From: Paenibacillus sp. SYP-B3998
Lineage (GTDB): Bacteria > Bacillota > Bacilli > Paenibacillales > NBRC-103111
NCBI RefSeq assembly: GCF_010820665.1
Contig: NZ_JAAIKC010000003.1
Location: 124,001-188,000, forward strand
DNA length: 64,000 bases
Reading direction: 5' to 3'
Under the pieces are notes generated by a model. The model was given only the letters and a program-made list of their open reading frames with translations. It did no database searches and was not told the origin of the DNA. Positions 1-9,044 of the stretch are shown piece after piece. Positions within the stretch are counted from its first letter, which is position 1. Each line of letters opens with the position of its first letter. A program made the translations under genes and the position numbers.

Positions 1-1
1 T

Positions 2-2377
2 CTGACCAGAACCTCGCACGAACTGAGAACGCCTTTGCACGGTATGATCGGAATAGCTGAATCTATTGTAGATAGAGTTAACGGTGATCCAAAAGCGATT
101 CGTAAAGATCTACAACTCATTATCAGCAGCGGCCAAAGGTTATCTCGTTTAGTTAATGACATCCTTGATTTTCATCAATTAAAACATAATGAATTAGACC
201 TTTCACGTAAATCTGTTGATATGCAAAAGTTAGTTGATGTCGTGTTCCAACAACTTTATGTGCTTACGCGTGGAAAAGATGTCGAACTGGAAAATCGATT
301 AGAAGCTGATTTATCTTTCGCTTATGTGGATGAAGACCGTATGTTTCAAGTGATGCATAATATAATTGGAAACGCTATCAAATTTACACCCTCAGGAAGC
401 ATAGTTGTTTCCGGCAAATTTAATCGTCATGAGCTAGAGATTACGATCGAAGATACAGGGATTGGAATACCTGAAGATCAACTGGACGTCATCTTTATGC
501 CGTTTGAACAAGGTGTGCATCCGCAGACGGGACGTTACGAAGGCACAGGGCTTGGTTTATCGATTACAAAGCAGTTGATTGAACTGCATGGAGGTCGATT
601 GACGGTACAATCGCAGAAAGGACAGGGAAGCCGATTTGTATTCAACATGCCAATAGATGAAGTGAATAACGCCGTTGCACCAAGATCTTGTAGGCCAGAA
701 AGAACAGATGAGCAGGTTCAGATAAGGCTTGAAATACCTCTAATCCTAGATGAACCAGGGATAAGCGACGTGGAGGGAGGCTGTTTTTGCGCTAGTGAAA
801 ACAAGTCTTTTCGAATCTTAGTTGTCGATGATGATGCAGTGAACCTTCAGATTATTGCCAATCATTTATCTGCTAAATCTTGGGAAGTTAAGCTTGCGCT
901 GGATGGTCGGGAGGCGTTCGAACTTATGGTAGGAACGCAATTTGATTTGATATTACTAGACATTATGATGCCTCATATGAGTGGATACGATGTATGTCAA
1001 CAAATTCGAGCTCGTAACACATTAAATGAACTGCCCATCCTCTTATTAACGGCGAGGAGCAACCCGGAGGACGTTGCAGAAGGGTTTCGCTGCGGCGCCA
1101 ATGATTATATGGTCAAGCCTTTCACCAAACAGGAATTGTTAGCTCGCATCGAAACCCATCTGGCCCTTGCAGACGGAAATCGTCAATTAAGGATGGCAAA
1201 GATGAGCTTGGAGGGAGAAATTGCGACGCGTCTCAAAATGGATGTTTTACTCGGGGATTTGTCCAAAATTTATAAGGCATCTCACATGCATGATAAAATA
1301 GTGCAGGAAATCTATCAGCTTACTCGCATAGAACAAATCGAAATGCTCACTTACGATCTTCAGAATTGCACGATTCTTAAAGGTTTGGATCAAGTTGAGT
1401 TGCTTGATAGGCATCGGTTTGATCAATTTTTGGCGTCAAAGTGCCATCATCTTACGGCTGGGGAATGGATGGAGTCGGATACAGGGTGCTTGTTATTGCT
1501 TGGGGGTTATGGTCAAGTGCTGCATTTGCTCTGGCTGCCCACAAAGTTGAGTGTGATTTCATTTCAAGATAAATTAACCCTGCAGTTATTGTCCAAATAT
1601 ACAGCAATTTTCTATGAAAATTTGTATCTAATTTCGGATATGGTTCAGCATATTGCAGATCTACAACAACAGGATGCCACTCCCCAGTGGATGAGTAAGT
1701 TGTTTATGCAAATATCCGAGCATGAACGTCGACGCCTATCTTCGGATTTACATGACGAGGTGCTGCAAGAAGTTCTTCGTATGGGAAATGAATTGGGTCG
1801 TTTTCAACATACGCATACAACCGAGGGGATTGCTGTTAATTGGGAGAAAATGAAGATAGACTTAGAAAATCTAGCCTATCTGATTCGGGAAACTTGTAGT
1901 GAACTGCTTCCAACTTTTTTGGCGGATAAAGGGATTGCTCAAGCAATTCGCAAACTTGCTGATAAAGTGCAACTGAATCATAACTTTCAAATTCGTTTGA
2001 TGATAGATGATATGCCTTTACCTCTTCAAGGTGATGAAGCTCTTACTGTTTATCGGGTTGTTCAGGAGCTTTTCACAAACGCTGGAAAACATGCCGAAGC
2101 TACTGAGGTGAGGTTAGCACTATTGTATGAAGGGAGTCAATTACTCATTCGTTACAACGATAATGGCAAAGGAATGAGACTTGTCTCGCTGTCGGATGAG
2201 ACGCTGCATTATGGACTGAAAGGAATAAGAGAACGTATTCATGCATTAGCAGGGCAGGTTGAAGTGATATCAGAGCCGGGTGCAGGGTTCAGTTTGCTTT
2301 GTAGATTTCCATTGCATTATTATAATCCGTTAAAGGGAGATTTTCGCTCAAAGAGCTCAAGCGCTGAAGCCTTTTGA
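2..2377 (+). CDS. Hybrid sensor histidine kinase, 5' end cut by window edge
   Basis: Open from the left edge (codon at position 2), so the true start and any sensor or membrane part lie outside; 791 residues are visible. The first visible codons encode an H-box (SHELRTP), followed by an HATPase domain (N-box HNIIGNAIKFTP, DTGIGIP, GTGLGLS), a receiver domain (VVDDD near residue 277, phospho-acceptor in LLDIMMP, K in MVKPF), a linker of about 200 residues, and a second, HisKA_3/NarX-like phospho-acceptor (LSSDLHDEV) with its own HATPase (QELFTNAGKHA, DNGKGM, GLKGIRERI). Such a two-kinase hybrid suggests internal phosphorelay. The NarX-type C-terminal module is the kind that normally pairs with LuxR/NarL regulators, and one is encoded convergently next door; they are probable partners (inference). 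The signal is unknown. Confidence 0.9.
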   Translation: MTRTSHELRTPLHGMIGIAESIVDRVNGDPKAIRKDLQLIISSGQRLSRLVNDILDFHQLKHNELDLSRKSVDMQKLVDVVFQQLYVLTRGKDVELENRLEADLSFAYVDEDRMFQVMHNIIGNAIKFTPSGSIVVSGKFNRHELEITIEDTGIGIPEDQLDVIFMPFEQGVHPQTGRYEGTGLGLSITKQLIELHGGRLTVQSQKGQGSRFVFNMPIDEVNNAVAPRSCRPERTDEQVQIRLEIPLILDEPGISDVEGGCFCASENKSFRILVVDDDAVNLQIIANHLSAKSWEVKLALDGREAFELMVGTQFDLILLDIMMPHMSGYDVCQQIRARNTLNELPILLLTARSNPEDVAEGFRCGANDYMVKPFTKQELLARIETHLALADGNRQLRMAKMSLEGEIATRLKMDVLLGDLSKIYKASHMHDKIVQEIYQLTRIEQIEMLTYDLQNCTILKGLDQVELLDRHRFDQFLASKCHHLTAGEWMESDTGCLLLLGGYGQVLHLLWLPTKLSVISFQDKLTLQLLSKYTAIFYENLYLISDMVQHIADLQQQDATPQWMSKLFMQISEHERRRLSSDLHDEVLQEVLRMGNELGRFQHTHTTEGIAVNWEKMKIDLENLAYLIRETCSELLPTFLADKGIAQAIRKLADKVQLNHNFQIRLMIDDMPLPLQGDEALTVYRVVQELFTNAGKHAEATEVRLALLYEGSQLLIRYNDNGKGMRLVSLSDETLHYGLKGIRERIHALAGQVEVISEPGAGFSLLCRFPLHYYNPLKGDFRSKSSSAEAF

Positions 2378-2967
2378 ATCGCCTCGTAGCGCGAGGAAAC
2401 GCCTAGCTTCTGAAAAATTTGAGTCAAATAATGTTCTACATTTCGTTGACCTGTGAACATAATTTCTGCAATTTCTTTGTTCTTTTTCCCGAGGGAGATC
2501 CAATTTAAAATTTCAAGTTCTTTTTCGATTAAGGGGCGTTCTAAAGGTAGAGGACTTTGCTCGGTAGGAAATCGGAGCTGTCGAACAAGCGTGCGGGGTA
2601 AAACAACTTTGTCATTTAGCGCCAATTGGATGGCAGCGAGCATTTCCGTTTCATTATAAGATTTGCTGATGATGCCGGCAATGCCAGTATGAATAATGAG
2701 ATTGAAGTGTTGGCTGATCTCATCCCCTGTAATAATGACAACCACGGCATCAGGATTGCGATCCAACGTCAGCTTGCTCAGGCTCATTCCATTCATGATT
2801 GGCATATTTAAGTCGTATAAATGGATGTCATAAGTATGCTGCTCCAGCAGTTCGAGTGCAAGCAAGGGCGAAGCGCTCAAGGTCACTTGCATCCCGTGCT
2901 TTTCTAAAATCGTTTTGACGCCAGTCAGCACGGAGTGATGATCGTCCACCATAAGTACTCGAATCAT
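2320..2967 (-). CDS. NarL/LuxR-family (ComA-like) response regulator
   Basis: 215 residues, the usual length. N-terminal receiver domain with acidic pair D8-D9, phospho-acceptor D52 (LYDLNMP), and K in the ISKSY segment; C-terminal LuxR-type helix-turn-helix (EKELEILNWISLGKKNKEIAEIM, then VEHYLTQIFQKLGVSSR). Cytoplasmic DNA-binding regulator, likely phosphorylated by the convergent kinase. Its 3' end overlaps the kinase 3' end by 58 bp, tail to tail. ATG start preceded by an AGGAGG-like site. Confidence 0.9.
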   Translation of the reverse strand: MIRVLMVDDHHSVLTGVKTILEKHGMQVTLSASPLLALELLEQHTYDIHLYDLNMPIMNGMSLSKLTLDRNPDAVVVIITGDEISQHFNLIIHTGIAGIISKSYNETEMLAAIQLALNDKVVLPRTLVRQLRFPTEQSPLPLERPLIEKELEILNWISLGKKNKEIAEIMFTGQRNVEHYLTQIFQKLGVSSRYEAIQKASALELFERKSPFNGL

Positions 2968-3209
2968 AGGTCCTCCTTGGAAGTTTTTTGTTAGAAAGAA
3001 TTTGTAAGCATCATGTATGGGTTATTCTTCATTTGCACTCGTTTTCCTGCTTCTTCTCGGTGACCGAAAAGAAAGCCGAAATGAACCGTTACGGTGTTGT
3101 CCAAATAAATGTCGGTGTATGTGAATGGTAGTGATGGTACATTGAAATTAGAAATGATAGCGCTGTCATTTGTCAGGTTATCCGATGAATTGGAGAAAAG
3201 GAGTTGTGA
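2968..3209. promoter_or_regulatory. Intergenic control region with CcpA cre box (3155-3168)
   Basis: Divergent spacer between the response regulator (-) and the secreted esterase (+). It holds TGATAGCGCTGTCA at 3155-3168, which matches the CcpA operator consensus TGWNANCGNTNWCA at every fixed position and is centred in a longer near-palindrome (3152-3171). It lies about 40 bp upstream of the esterase start, so repression in the presence of a preferred sugar is expected. The esterase ribosome binding site AAAGGAG is at 3197-3203. Confidence 0.6.
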
Positions 3210-4634
3210 ATGATGAATGAAGTTGTTAAAAAAAGTCGCAAATGGCTGATGGTGAGCCTCATGTTTCTGGTGCTATTTGCTATGCTTCCTGTATTGTCTT
3301 TTGCATCGAATCCTGCCAATGAACCTAAGGAATGGGCAGCGAATACCTTTTATGAGGTAAAAGCAATCGTGACGTTTCAAGGCAGTTATTATGAGTGCCT
3401 GCAATCTCATCAATCCTTAACAGGTTGGGAGCCCGCGAATACCCCGGCAATTTGGAAGAAAACAGATCTATTGACCTACTCACAGGCTGGTGGACGTTTA
3501 CAGCAAGAGGGCACAGCTGTGGCCTATAGTTGGCCAGGGATTTATTTTACGGCTAATTTCACGGGCACTGGAATCGGCATCCGTTTAAACGATTGGTTTA
3601 ATCGGTATAACATCCAAATCGATGGCGCCTTCCATACGAAACTCGTCAACCCAGGTAAAACGACGTATTGGATTAATGGATTAAGTAATGGGCAGCACAC
3701 AATTAAATTATCTAAGGTATCCGAGTCCACATGGAACAGTGGCAGATTTGAAGGTTTAGTGCCAGCAGAAGGAGGTTCATTGCTTGATCCTCCACCTTCG
3801 CCTGCAAGACAGATCGAGTTTATCGGTGATTCATGGACGGTAGGCTTCGGCAATTTAGCCAATACACGCGAGTGTACCTATGAACAAACCGTAGCTAATA
3901 CAGATACAAACCTTTCATTTGGCGTCCTGACGGCAGGTCACTATGGTGCGGATTACCAAATCAACGGATATTCGGGCACAGGCATGGTACGCAATTATTC
4001 GGGCGCGAGTCCAGATATTAATTACCGAACTTACTATGATCGAGCGCTACTGGAGACTGAAGGTAACGTCTGGAACAATTTTGGAGATTGGAAGCCGCAA
4101 GTTGTTGTCATCGAGCTCGGAGTTAACGACTTCTCAACCTCTCTTCAGCCTAACGAGCCGTATACGCCAGAAACTTTAAAAGCAGCTTATAAATCGGCTT
4201 ATCATGGTTTCATCGATAAATTAAGAGGCAAATATGGGAATGATACAGATATTATTGTTAGCGCAACTTATCTTTGGCCAGACAATGTGTATAGTCAATA
4301 TACACAAGAAATTGTAGATGAAGAGCATGCAAGGGGAGACAGCCGGGTTCATTACTTCTACTTCGGTGGAATCGGTTTAAACGCATGTTTGTGGCATCCA
4401 GATGTGAATGATCATCAATCTATTTCGAATCAACTCATCGGCTTAATCGACCAACTCCCGCATGGTTGGAACGGGATTCAAGCAGGAGAAACGGTTTGGT
4501 CTCCTAATCGAACCTACCAAGTGAATGATCTGGTTACTTACAAAGGAATCTCCTACAAATGTCTTCAAGCACATAGCGCAAAAACGGAATGGGATCCTGT
4601 GCATGCCATTTCGTTGTGGAAAATTAAGGTGTAA
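3210..4634 (+). CDS. Secreted SGNH/CE2-type carbohydrate esterase with two CBM5/12-like modules
   Basis: 474 residues. Sec signal peptide (KKSRKW, hydrophobic stretch, cleavage near SFA-SN). An aromatic-rich module of about 45 residues (WAANTFYEVKAIVTFQGSYY, CLQSH, GWEPANTPAIWKK) lies at the N-terminus and is repeated at the C-terminus (VWSPNRTYQVNDLVTY, CLQAH, WDPVHAISLWK), the chitin-binding CBM5/12 pattern. Between them is a beta-sandwich like the CE2 family N-domain (about residues 85-190) and an SGNH hydrolase domain: block I FIGDSWTVGFG, block III ELGVNDFS, and catalytic His in LWHPDVNDHQSI. Likely deacetylates or otherwise de-esterifies a polysaccharide outside the cell; the substrate cannot be read off. 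A perfect cre box upstream fits carbon catabolite repression. Confidence 0.82.
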   Translation: MMNEVVKKSRKWLMVSLMFLVLFAMLPVLSFASNPANEPKEWAANTFYEVKAIVTFQGSYYECLQSHQSLTGWEPANTPAIWKKTDLLTYSQAGGRLQQEGTAVAYSWPGIYFTANFTGTGIGIRLNDWFNRYNIQIDGAFHTKLVNPGKTTYWINGLSNGQHTIKLSKVSESTWNSGRFEGLVPAEGGSLLDPPPSPARQIEFIGDSWTVGFGNLANTRECTYEQTVANTDTNLSFGVLTAGHYGADYQINGYSGTGMVRNYSGASPDINYRTYYDRALLETEGNVWNNFGDWKPQVVVIELGVNDFSTSLQPNEPYTPETLKAAYKSAYHGFIDKLRGKYGNDTDIIVSATYLWPDNVYSQYTQEIVDEEHARGDSRVHYFYFGGIGLNACLWHPDVNDHQSISNQLIGLIDQLPHGWNGIQAGETVWSPNRTYQVNDLVTYKGISYKCLQAHSAKTEWDPVHAISLWKIKV

Positions 4635-4644
4635 ATAGGATAAT

Positions 4645-4684
4645 AAAGCGTGCGTCGCGGCTTAGGCAGCGGTGTGCGCTTTTG
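4645..4684 (+). terminator. Candidate weak intrinsic terminator after the esterase gene
   Basis: AAAGCG (4645-4650) pairs with CGCTTT (4677-4682), extended inward by a wobble-rich stem; only a short T tract follows, so efficiency is uncertain. Confidence 0.4.
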
Positions 4685-4741
4685 ACTGGTTTTAGAATAT
4701 TAAATATAGAAAAAAAAGGTATAGAAGATTATATATTACTA

Positions 4742-4770
4742 TTGTTATATTATTTGGTGTATGATATATT
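4742..4770 (+). promoter_or_regulatory. Sigma-A promoter for small secreted protein
   Basis: TTGTTA at 4742-4747, a 17-bp spacer, TATATT at 4765-4770; about 40 bp before the start codon with an AGGAGA ribosome binding site. Confidence 0.5.
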
Positions 4771-4810
4771 CAACAAGAGTTATATTACATATTTTAGGAG
4801 ATGATTTCTT

Positions 4811-5155
4811 ATGAAAAAGTTTGTCACAGCTTCTCTCATTACAGCTCTTTCTTTAACTATGTTGGCGGGCGGGGCATCCGCTGCAGAAAGCAACAGCGCT
4901 AAAATTAATATCAGCAGCGAACAAGTCAATCCGCTTTATCTTGGAACAGTATATCTAAACGTTAAGGTGGGTTGGACGGGCCAGTTAGATAATTTTTCAG
5001 CTCCTTTAAAATTTTATGTGGGAAATGGTAACGGTGCTGTTAGTGTAACTACTAGCGGCTTTGCTAGAGCAAATTTCCCTGGACAAACAAGTATATACAC
5101 GATAGATGTTAACGGTAATGTTGCTTATATTTATGAGATCACCGTGACGCAATAA
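4811..5155 (+). CDS. Small secreted protein of unknown function
   Basis: 114 residues with a clear Sec signal peptide (MKKFVTAS, hydrophobic core, cleavage near ASA-AES), leaving a mature protein of about 90 residues. The mature part is rich in V, T, N, G and aromatic residues in alternating patterns, so an all-beta fold is likely; there are no Cys residues and no family I recognise. It is monocistronic, with its own promoter and a terminator directly behind it. Extracellular or wall-associated location is inferred from the signal peptide only. Confidence 0.75.
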   Translation: MKKFVTASLITALSLTMLAGGASAAESNSAKINISSEQVNPLYLGTVYLNVKVGWTGQLDNFSAPLKFYVGNGNGAVSVTTSGFARANFPGQTSIYTIDVNGNVAYIYEITVTQ

Positions 5156-5167
5156 TAGATGTTAGTA

Positions 5168-5197
5168 AAAGCAGGAGAGCTAATCTTCTGCTTTTTT
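5168..5197 (+). terminator. Intrinsic terminator
   Basis: AAGCAGGAGA pairs with TCTTCTGCTT (one G-T wobble), then a T run. Closes the small secreted protein gene. Confidence 0.8.
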
Positions 5198-5371
5198 AGT
5201 TATCAATAAGCATAGTGACTTTACCACACATGAGCTGCAAGAGTATTATGCTAGTCATTTTCCATCAGTTTCTACCAAATGTGGTTATCGATCAGCCGTC
5301 TACTCCTCCTACCCTTGTAACACGATGTATATTGTGATATCATCTTTTTATGTCATCGGAGGTGGAGTCAC
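5198..5371 (+). promoter_or_regulatory. PadR promoter with dyad operator
   Basis: Promoter TTGTAA (5315-5320), 17-bp spacer, TATCAT (5338-5343). An imperfect dyad, GATG at 5324-5327 facing CATC at 5341-5344 with AT-rich arms, covers the spacer and -10 and is well placed for autorepression by the PadR protein. The stretch 5205-5320 is open in one + frame but I recognise no gene remnant in it. Confidence 0.55.
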
Positions 5372-5698
5372 ATGAATAAAGAGTTATTGAAAGGAAGTAT
5401 TGATTTCTTGTTATTATCACTTATTGCCCAAAAGGATCAATACGGCTACGAACTGGCCAAAATTATTCGGGAAAAAAGTAATGAAGTGTACGAGATCGGC
5501 GAGGGGACACTGTATCCAGCGCTTAAACGATTAGAGACAATGAAAGCGGTCGAATCGTATTGGGGAGAAGCGAATGAAGGCGGGCGACGGAAATATTATC
5601 GCATCACGAAGGATGGTCAAGCCCAGCTTCAGAATAAAATGAAAGATTGGCAGACGCTGAGCCAACTGGTTGCACTTTGCAATAAAGGAGTTGAGTAA
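5372..5698 (+). CDS. PadR-family transcriptional regulator
   Basis: 108 residues, typical of the short PadR subfamily 2 (no long C-terminal domain). Winged helix: LKGSIDFLLLSLIAQKDQYGYEL, then the hallmark EIGEGTLYPALKRLE and wing GGRRKYYRIT. PadR proteins are repressors released by small toxic molecules or membrane stress. The next gene starts one base after its stop, so the two are translationally coupled and the partner membrane protein is probably part of the regulated output. Confidence 0.9.
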   Translation: MNKELLKGSIDFLLLSLIAQKDQYGYELAKIIREKSNEVYEIGEGTLYPALKRLETMKAVESYWGEANEGGRRKYYRITKDGQAQLQNKMKDWQTLSQLVALCNKGVE

Positions 5699-5699
5699 G

Positions 5700-6434
5700 T
5701 TGAACGCTTTCGAAAGCTACATCGAGGAGATTGTGAGTCGCTTACCATGTTCCAAACGGGGAAAGCAAGATATCAGAGATGAGCTCAGGGATCATTTAGA
5801 GGCGCTGCGATCAGATATCATAATGGAGGAGGGAGTTGACGAGGAGAATGCTTCTTCCATGGCCATTGCCAGATTCGGAGCTGCGGAACGGATTGCCAAG
5901 GAGTTATCAGAATCCCTACCTCTTATTGATTCCTACATACGCAAATGGATTGTTGGAATCCTCTCGTTTTATGTGTTGGTCGCTGGCTATTTAATGCTGC
6001 TGTCGAGCGATCGCTGGAGTCGTCGAACGTTCATGATAAACTGGAAAGAAAAGATGATGTCGTACGGGTATACAAAATCTACCGAAGCGTTTCAAAATCT
6101 TAAACCCTTTCATACTTTAAGCGATTATCTTATTCATCACGATCATTATAGAGCAACGACAATGATTTATAATTTACTTGGAAATGTGGCTGTATTTATG
6201 CCGCTAGGTTTGTTGCTTCCTCTGCTATTCTCATCCATGCAAAATGCTCACCGCCTGGTGTTTATTGTATTTATTAGCAGTATGGGGATTGAATGCGTAC
6301 AGTATATCTGGTCACTGGGAAGTTTTGATGTGGATGATTTGATGTTAAATACGTTAGGTGGCGTAGTGGGGTATGGGGTGTATCGGGCCTTCATTGCACT
6401 TATGCAGCGCTACCGGCTTAAACTTATTCGCTAA
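5700..6434 (+). CDS. Membrane protein: permease-prefix (HAAS-like) domain fused to VanZ-like domain
   Basis: Start set at TTG 5700 because AAAGGAG at 5684-5690 sits 9 nt upstream; 244 residues. Residues 10-75 form a helical HAAS/permease-prefix-like domain (RGKQDIRDELRDHLEAL, DEENASSMAIARFGAAE) that in PadR operons usually mediates contact with the PadR partner. The rest has several hydrophobic segments and a VanZ-like core (LLGNVAVFMPLGLLLPLL, GIECVQYIWSLGSFDVDDLM, NTLGGVVGY). VanZ family members are linked to teicoplanin resistance, but most are of unknown role. Probable membrane effector or sensor in the PadR circuit. Confidence 0.8.
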   Translation: MNAFESYIEEIVSRLPCSKRGKQDIRDELRDHLEALRSDIIMEEGVDEENASSMAIARFGAAERIAKELSESLPLIDSYIRKWIVGILSFYVLVAGYLMLLSSDRWSRRTFMINWKEKMMSYGYTKSTEAFQNLKPFHTLSDYLIHHDHYRATTMIYNLLGNVAVFMPLGLLLPLLFSSMQNAHRLVFIVFISSMGIECVQYIWSLGSFDVDDLMLNTLGGVVGYGVYRAFIALMQRYRLKLIR

Positions 6435-6546
6435 GGTGGAAAGAAGTTTAGGAAAGCACCCAAGTTCTCTTTAGGAGGACTTCTTGCTTTATAGTACATC
6501 GTTATACGTTGTATATTGAAAATATGAATAGATTCTGGAGGTTGTG

Positions 6547-8874
6547 ATGAGAACTTGGTTAAGATTGATTTGGTGTTTGCTCTGTTTAATCCTAATTTTG
6601 GGCGGATGCGAAAGCAGTAATCCAGAGATCCGCCCTGATGCTGCTTCCGATGAAGGTCAAACTCATCCAGCGGCAAGTTCAGCTAATTTTGCATTTGATG
6701 TTGATCCTGAGACGTTTGAAATAACGATTGAGAAGGAGGGACATCGCGAGATTGCTTCAGATCCTTTGCCCAAGCGTAAGGTAATTGACCTGCAAAAAGA
6801 GAAAGATCGCTTCTCGTGGACTTACCCGGATGATCAGATGAAGGTTAATATTCAGCGCGTGACCGATCACCTGCAAGTGTCCCTGACGTCGACAGGGGCA
6901 GAAACATTTACATGGCCGAAAGTAAGCGGAACTAGCTATATGCTCCCCTTGGGAGAGGGAAAGCGAATTCCGAGCAACGATCCGGACTGGATTTCCTTTT
7001 TGAAGGATGAGAGCATGTCGTTTAGCGAAGCTTTTTCCATGCGTTTTTTTGCGCTGAATAAAAACAACTATGCAGTGTTATATATTGTCGAAAATAGCTT
7101 TCGCAATACGGTTAATTTTGACACGAATCCCCATATTTCATTTGCATTGTCCCACGATTTTTCGACTGTCGATCCTGATAAAACCTATAGCTTCCGCATC
7201 TATGTAACGGACAACAATCCCGTCAGTATTGCGTCTCTTTATAAAAGATTCATTCAAGAAAAAGGGGAGTTTAGGACACTCGCTGAGAAGGCAGCGAAAA
7301 ATCAAAATATTGAGAAGCTGTATGGGGCTCCACACATTTATGTATGGAATCAATCGTTTTTATCAAATAAAGACATCCAATGGAGCCAATTGAAGGCGAA
7401 ATTAGATAAACCTTTTATGGACTGGGTCGTTTCGCTGCTCTTGAAGGTGGACGAGGATGGGCAAGAGAAAGCGAAGTCGTTCAAGGAAATACGCAAACAG
7501 GATTATGTAGACGACTATCAAAAGAAAACGATTATAAGTGGCCTGAATCGTGTACTAAGGGAGAAAGACTTTTATAATCGTGGTATTTTCACCGAACTGG
7601 ATGAAGTTTCGCGCAAGTATGTGGATCGTGGCTTGGAGCATATAAATGAAGTCGAACTGTACGATTTGAATAAGAGGGTATTGAAAAGCAAACTAGGCGC
7701 TGCGGCCGCTCCTGTTGAGGCATGGGGCTCCAAAGATTCGACAGAGCTTCTTGGGAAATTGCAAGATGCGGGAATCAAGCATGCTTGGTTAGGACTTCCG
7801 AACTGGACGGCCGCTTACAAGAAGCCTGATTTCGTAAAACAAGCCAATGAGAGCGGCTATCTTATCGCGGCGTATGACTCGTACCATTCCATTCATCAAG
7901 AAGAAAACCCAGATTGGAATACGGCTATTTTTAAAGATAAGAGCCTTTATGAGAAAGCGACAATGTCCAAAAAGAATGGAGAGAAGCGAACGGGTTTTCT
8001 TGGAAAAGGGAGAATTCTGAACCCGATGTTGTCATTGCCAAGTGTGAAAGAGCGGATGAATACGATTCTAAGCACCGGAATTCCCTTCAATTCTTGGTTC
8101 ATAGATGTGGACGCGGCAGGGGAATTCCATGACGACTATGCGCCTGACCACACGATGACAGAGAAACAGGATATGGAAGCTAAACTGGCAAGAATGACTT
8201 TTATTCGAGATGAGAAAAAGTTGGTTATCGGATCGGAATCCGGCAATGACTATGCAAGCTCGACGATTGCATATGCACACGGCATTGAGACGCCTGTTAT
8301 TAAATGGGGCGATCCGGATATGAGAACGAATAAAAACAGCCCCTATTATGTAGGAGGATATTGGACCCCGTTAGGGGATGTGCCGGAGAGATATGGGAAG
8401 CAGGTGCCCGTTAAAGATGAATATTTAAAAGTGTACATTGACCCTGTCTACTCACTTCCCTTATATAAACTAGTTTACAACAATTCGGTCATCACAACCC
8501 ATCATTGGGAGTGGGGGAGTTTGAAGATTAAAGATCAGATCGGTACAAGGATGCTGAAAGAGCTCCTTTACAACGTCCCCCCTCTGTATCAGTTGGACGA
8601 TGCAACATGGGAGAAAAACAAACAGTGGATTGTTCCTTATTTGGCCGTCTGGTCGCCGATGCATGAGAAAGCGATCAAGCAGGAAATGACCGCTTATACG
8701 AGTCTCTCCGCAGATAACCTCGTTCAGTCTACATCCTATGGGGCGGATTTAACGATTGTCGTTAATTTTTCGACGAATGATTTCACGGCAAGTAATCATG
8801 ATATCATTCCGAAACGGACGGCTGTCATTTATGATGGCAAAGAAAAAAGGACATTTACGGCGCCTGCTATTTAA
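6547..8874 (+). CDS. Glycoside-hydrolase-like exported lipoprotein
   Basis: ATG 6547 is preferred over GTG 6544 because GGAGG (6537-6541) is 5 nt upstream; 775 residues. Lipoprotein signal peptide with lipobox LGGC near residue 21. The N-terminal 220 residues look like a beta-sandwich; the middle (about 385-640) looks like a TIM barrel with GLPNWT, WFIDVDAAGEFH and IGSESGND segments, then HHWEWGS. The D in FIDVDA and the E in GSESG, about 42 residues apart, are candidate nucleophile and acid/base, an arrangement reminiscent of GH101/GH129-like enzymes (inference, low certainty). Expected to act on the outer face of the membrane on an unknown glycan. Stands alone between a possible weak terminator and a strong one. 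Confidence 0.65.
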   Translation: MRTWLRLIWCLLCLILILGGCESSNPEIRPDAASDEGQTHPAASSANFAFDVDPETFEITIEKEGHREIASDPLPKRKVIDLQKEKDRFSWTYPDDQMKVNIQRVTDHLQVSLTSTGAETFTWPKVSGTSYMLPLGEGKRIPSNDPDWISFLKDESMSFSEAFSMRFFALNKNNYAVLYIVENSFRNTVNFDTNPHISFALSHDFSTVDPDKTYSFRIYVTDNNPVSIASLYKRFIQEKGEFRTLAEKAAKNQNIEKLYGAPHIYVWNQSFLSNKDIQWSQLKAKLDKPFMDWVVSLLLKVDEDGQEKAKSFKEIRKQDYVDDYQKKTIISGLNRVLREKDFYNRGIFTELDEVSRKYVDRGLEHINEVELYDLNKRVLKSKLGAAAAPVEAWGSKDSTELLGKLQDAGIKHAWLGLPNWTAAYKKPDFVKQANESGYLIAAYDSYHSIHQEENPDWNTAIFKDKSLYEKATMSKKNGEKRTGFLGKGRILNPMLSLPSVKERMNTILSTGIPFNSWFIDVDAAGEFHDDYAPDHTMTEKQDMEAKLARMTFIRDEKKLVIGSESGNDYASSTIAYAHGIETPVIKWGDPDMRTNKNSPYYVGGYWTPLGDVPERYGKQVPVKDEYLKVYIDPVYSLPLYKLVYNNSVITTHHWEWGSLKIKDQIGTRMLKELLYNVPPLYQLDDATWEKNKQWIVPYLAVWSPMHEKAIKQEMTAYTSLSADNLVQSTSYGADLTIVVNFSTNDFTASNHDIIPKRTAVIYDGKEKRTFTAPAI

Positions 8875-8992
8875 CGACAACATAAGAAGAAATAACTCCG
8901 ATTGAAAGCTCACTGAGGAAAGTGGGCGTATAGAAAACAGGTAGCTTTTGTTATATCAAAGCTTTCGGAGAGACTTCATGGTCTTCCTGAAG

Positions 8993-9040
8993 ACATAAAC
9001 GAGCCTTAGAAGGAATTCTAATGGCTCGTTTATGTACTTT
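8993..9040. terminator. Bidirectional terminator
   Basis: Long inverted repeat with arms ACATAAACGAGCC (8993-9005) and GGCTCGTTTATGT (9023-9035), followed by a T run. It separates the convergent lipoprotein and ferritin-like genes. Confidence 0.85.
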
Positions 9041-9044
9041 TTAA

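Noticed and set aside
5205-5320. Gene remnant between the small secreted protein and padR
   Set aside because: One frame is open and somewhat protein-like, but I recognise no family in it.
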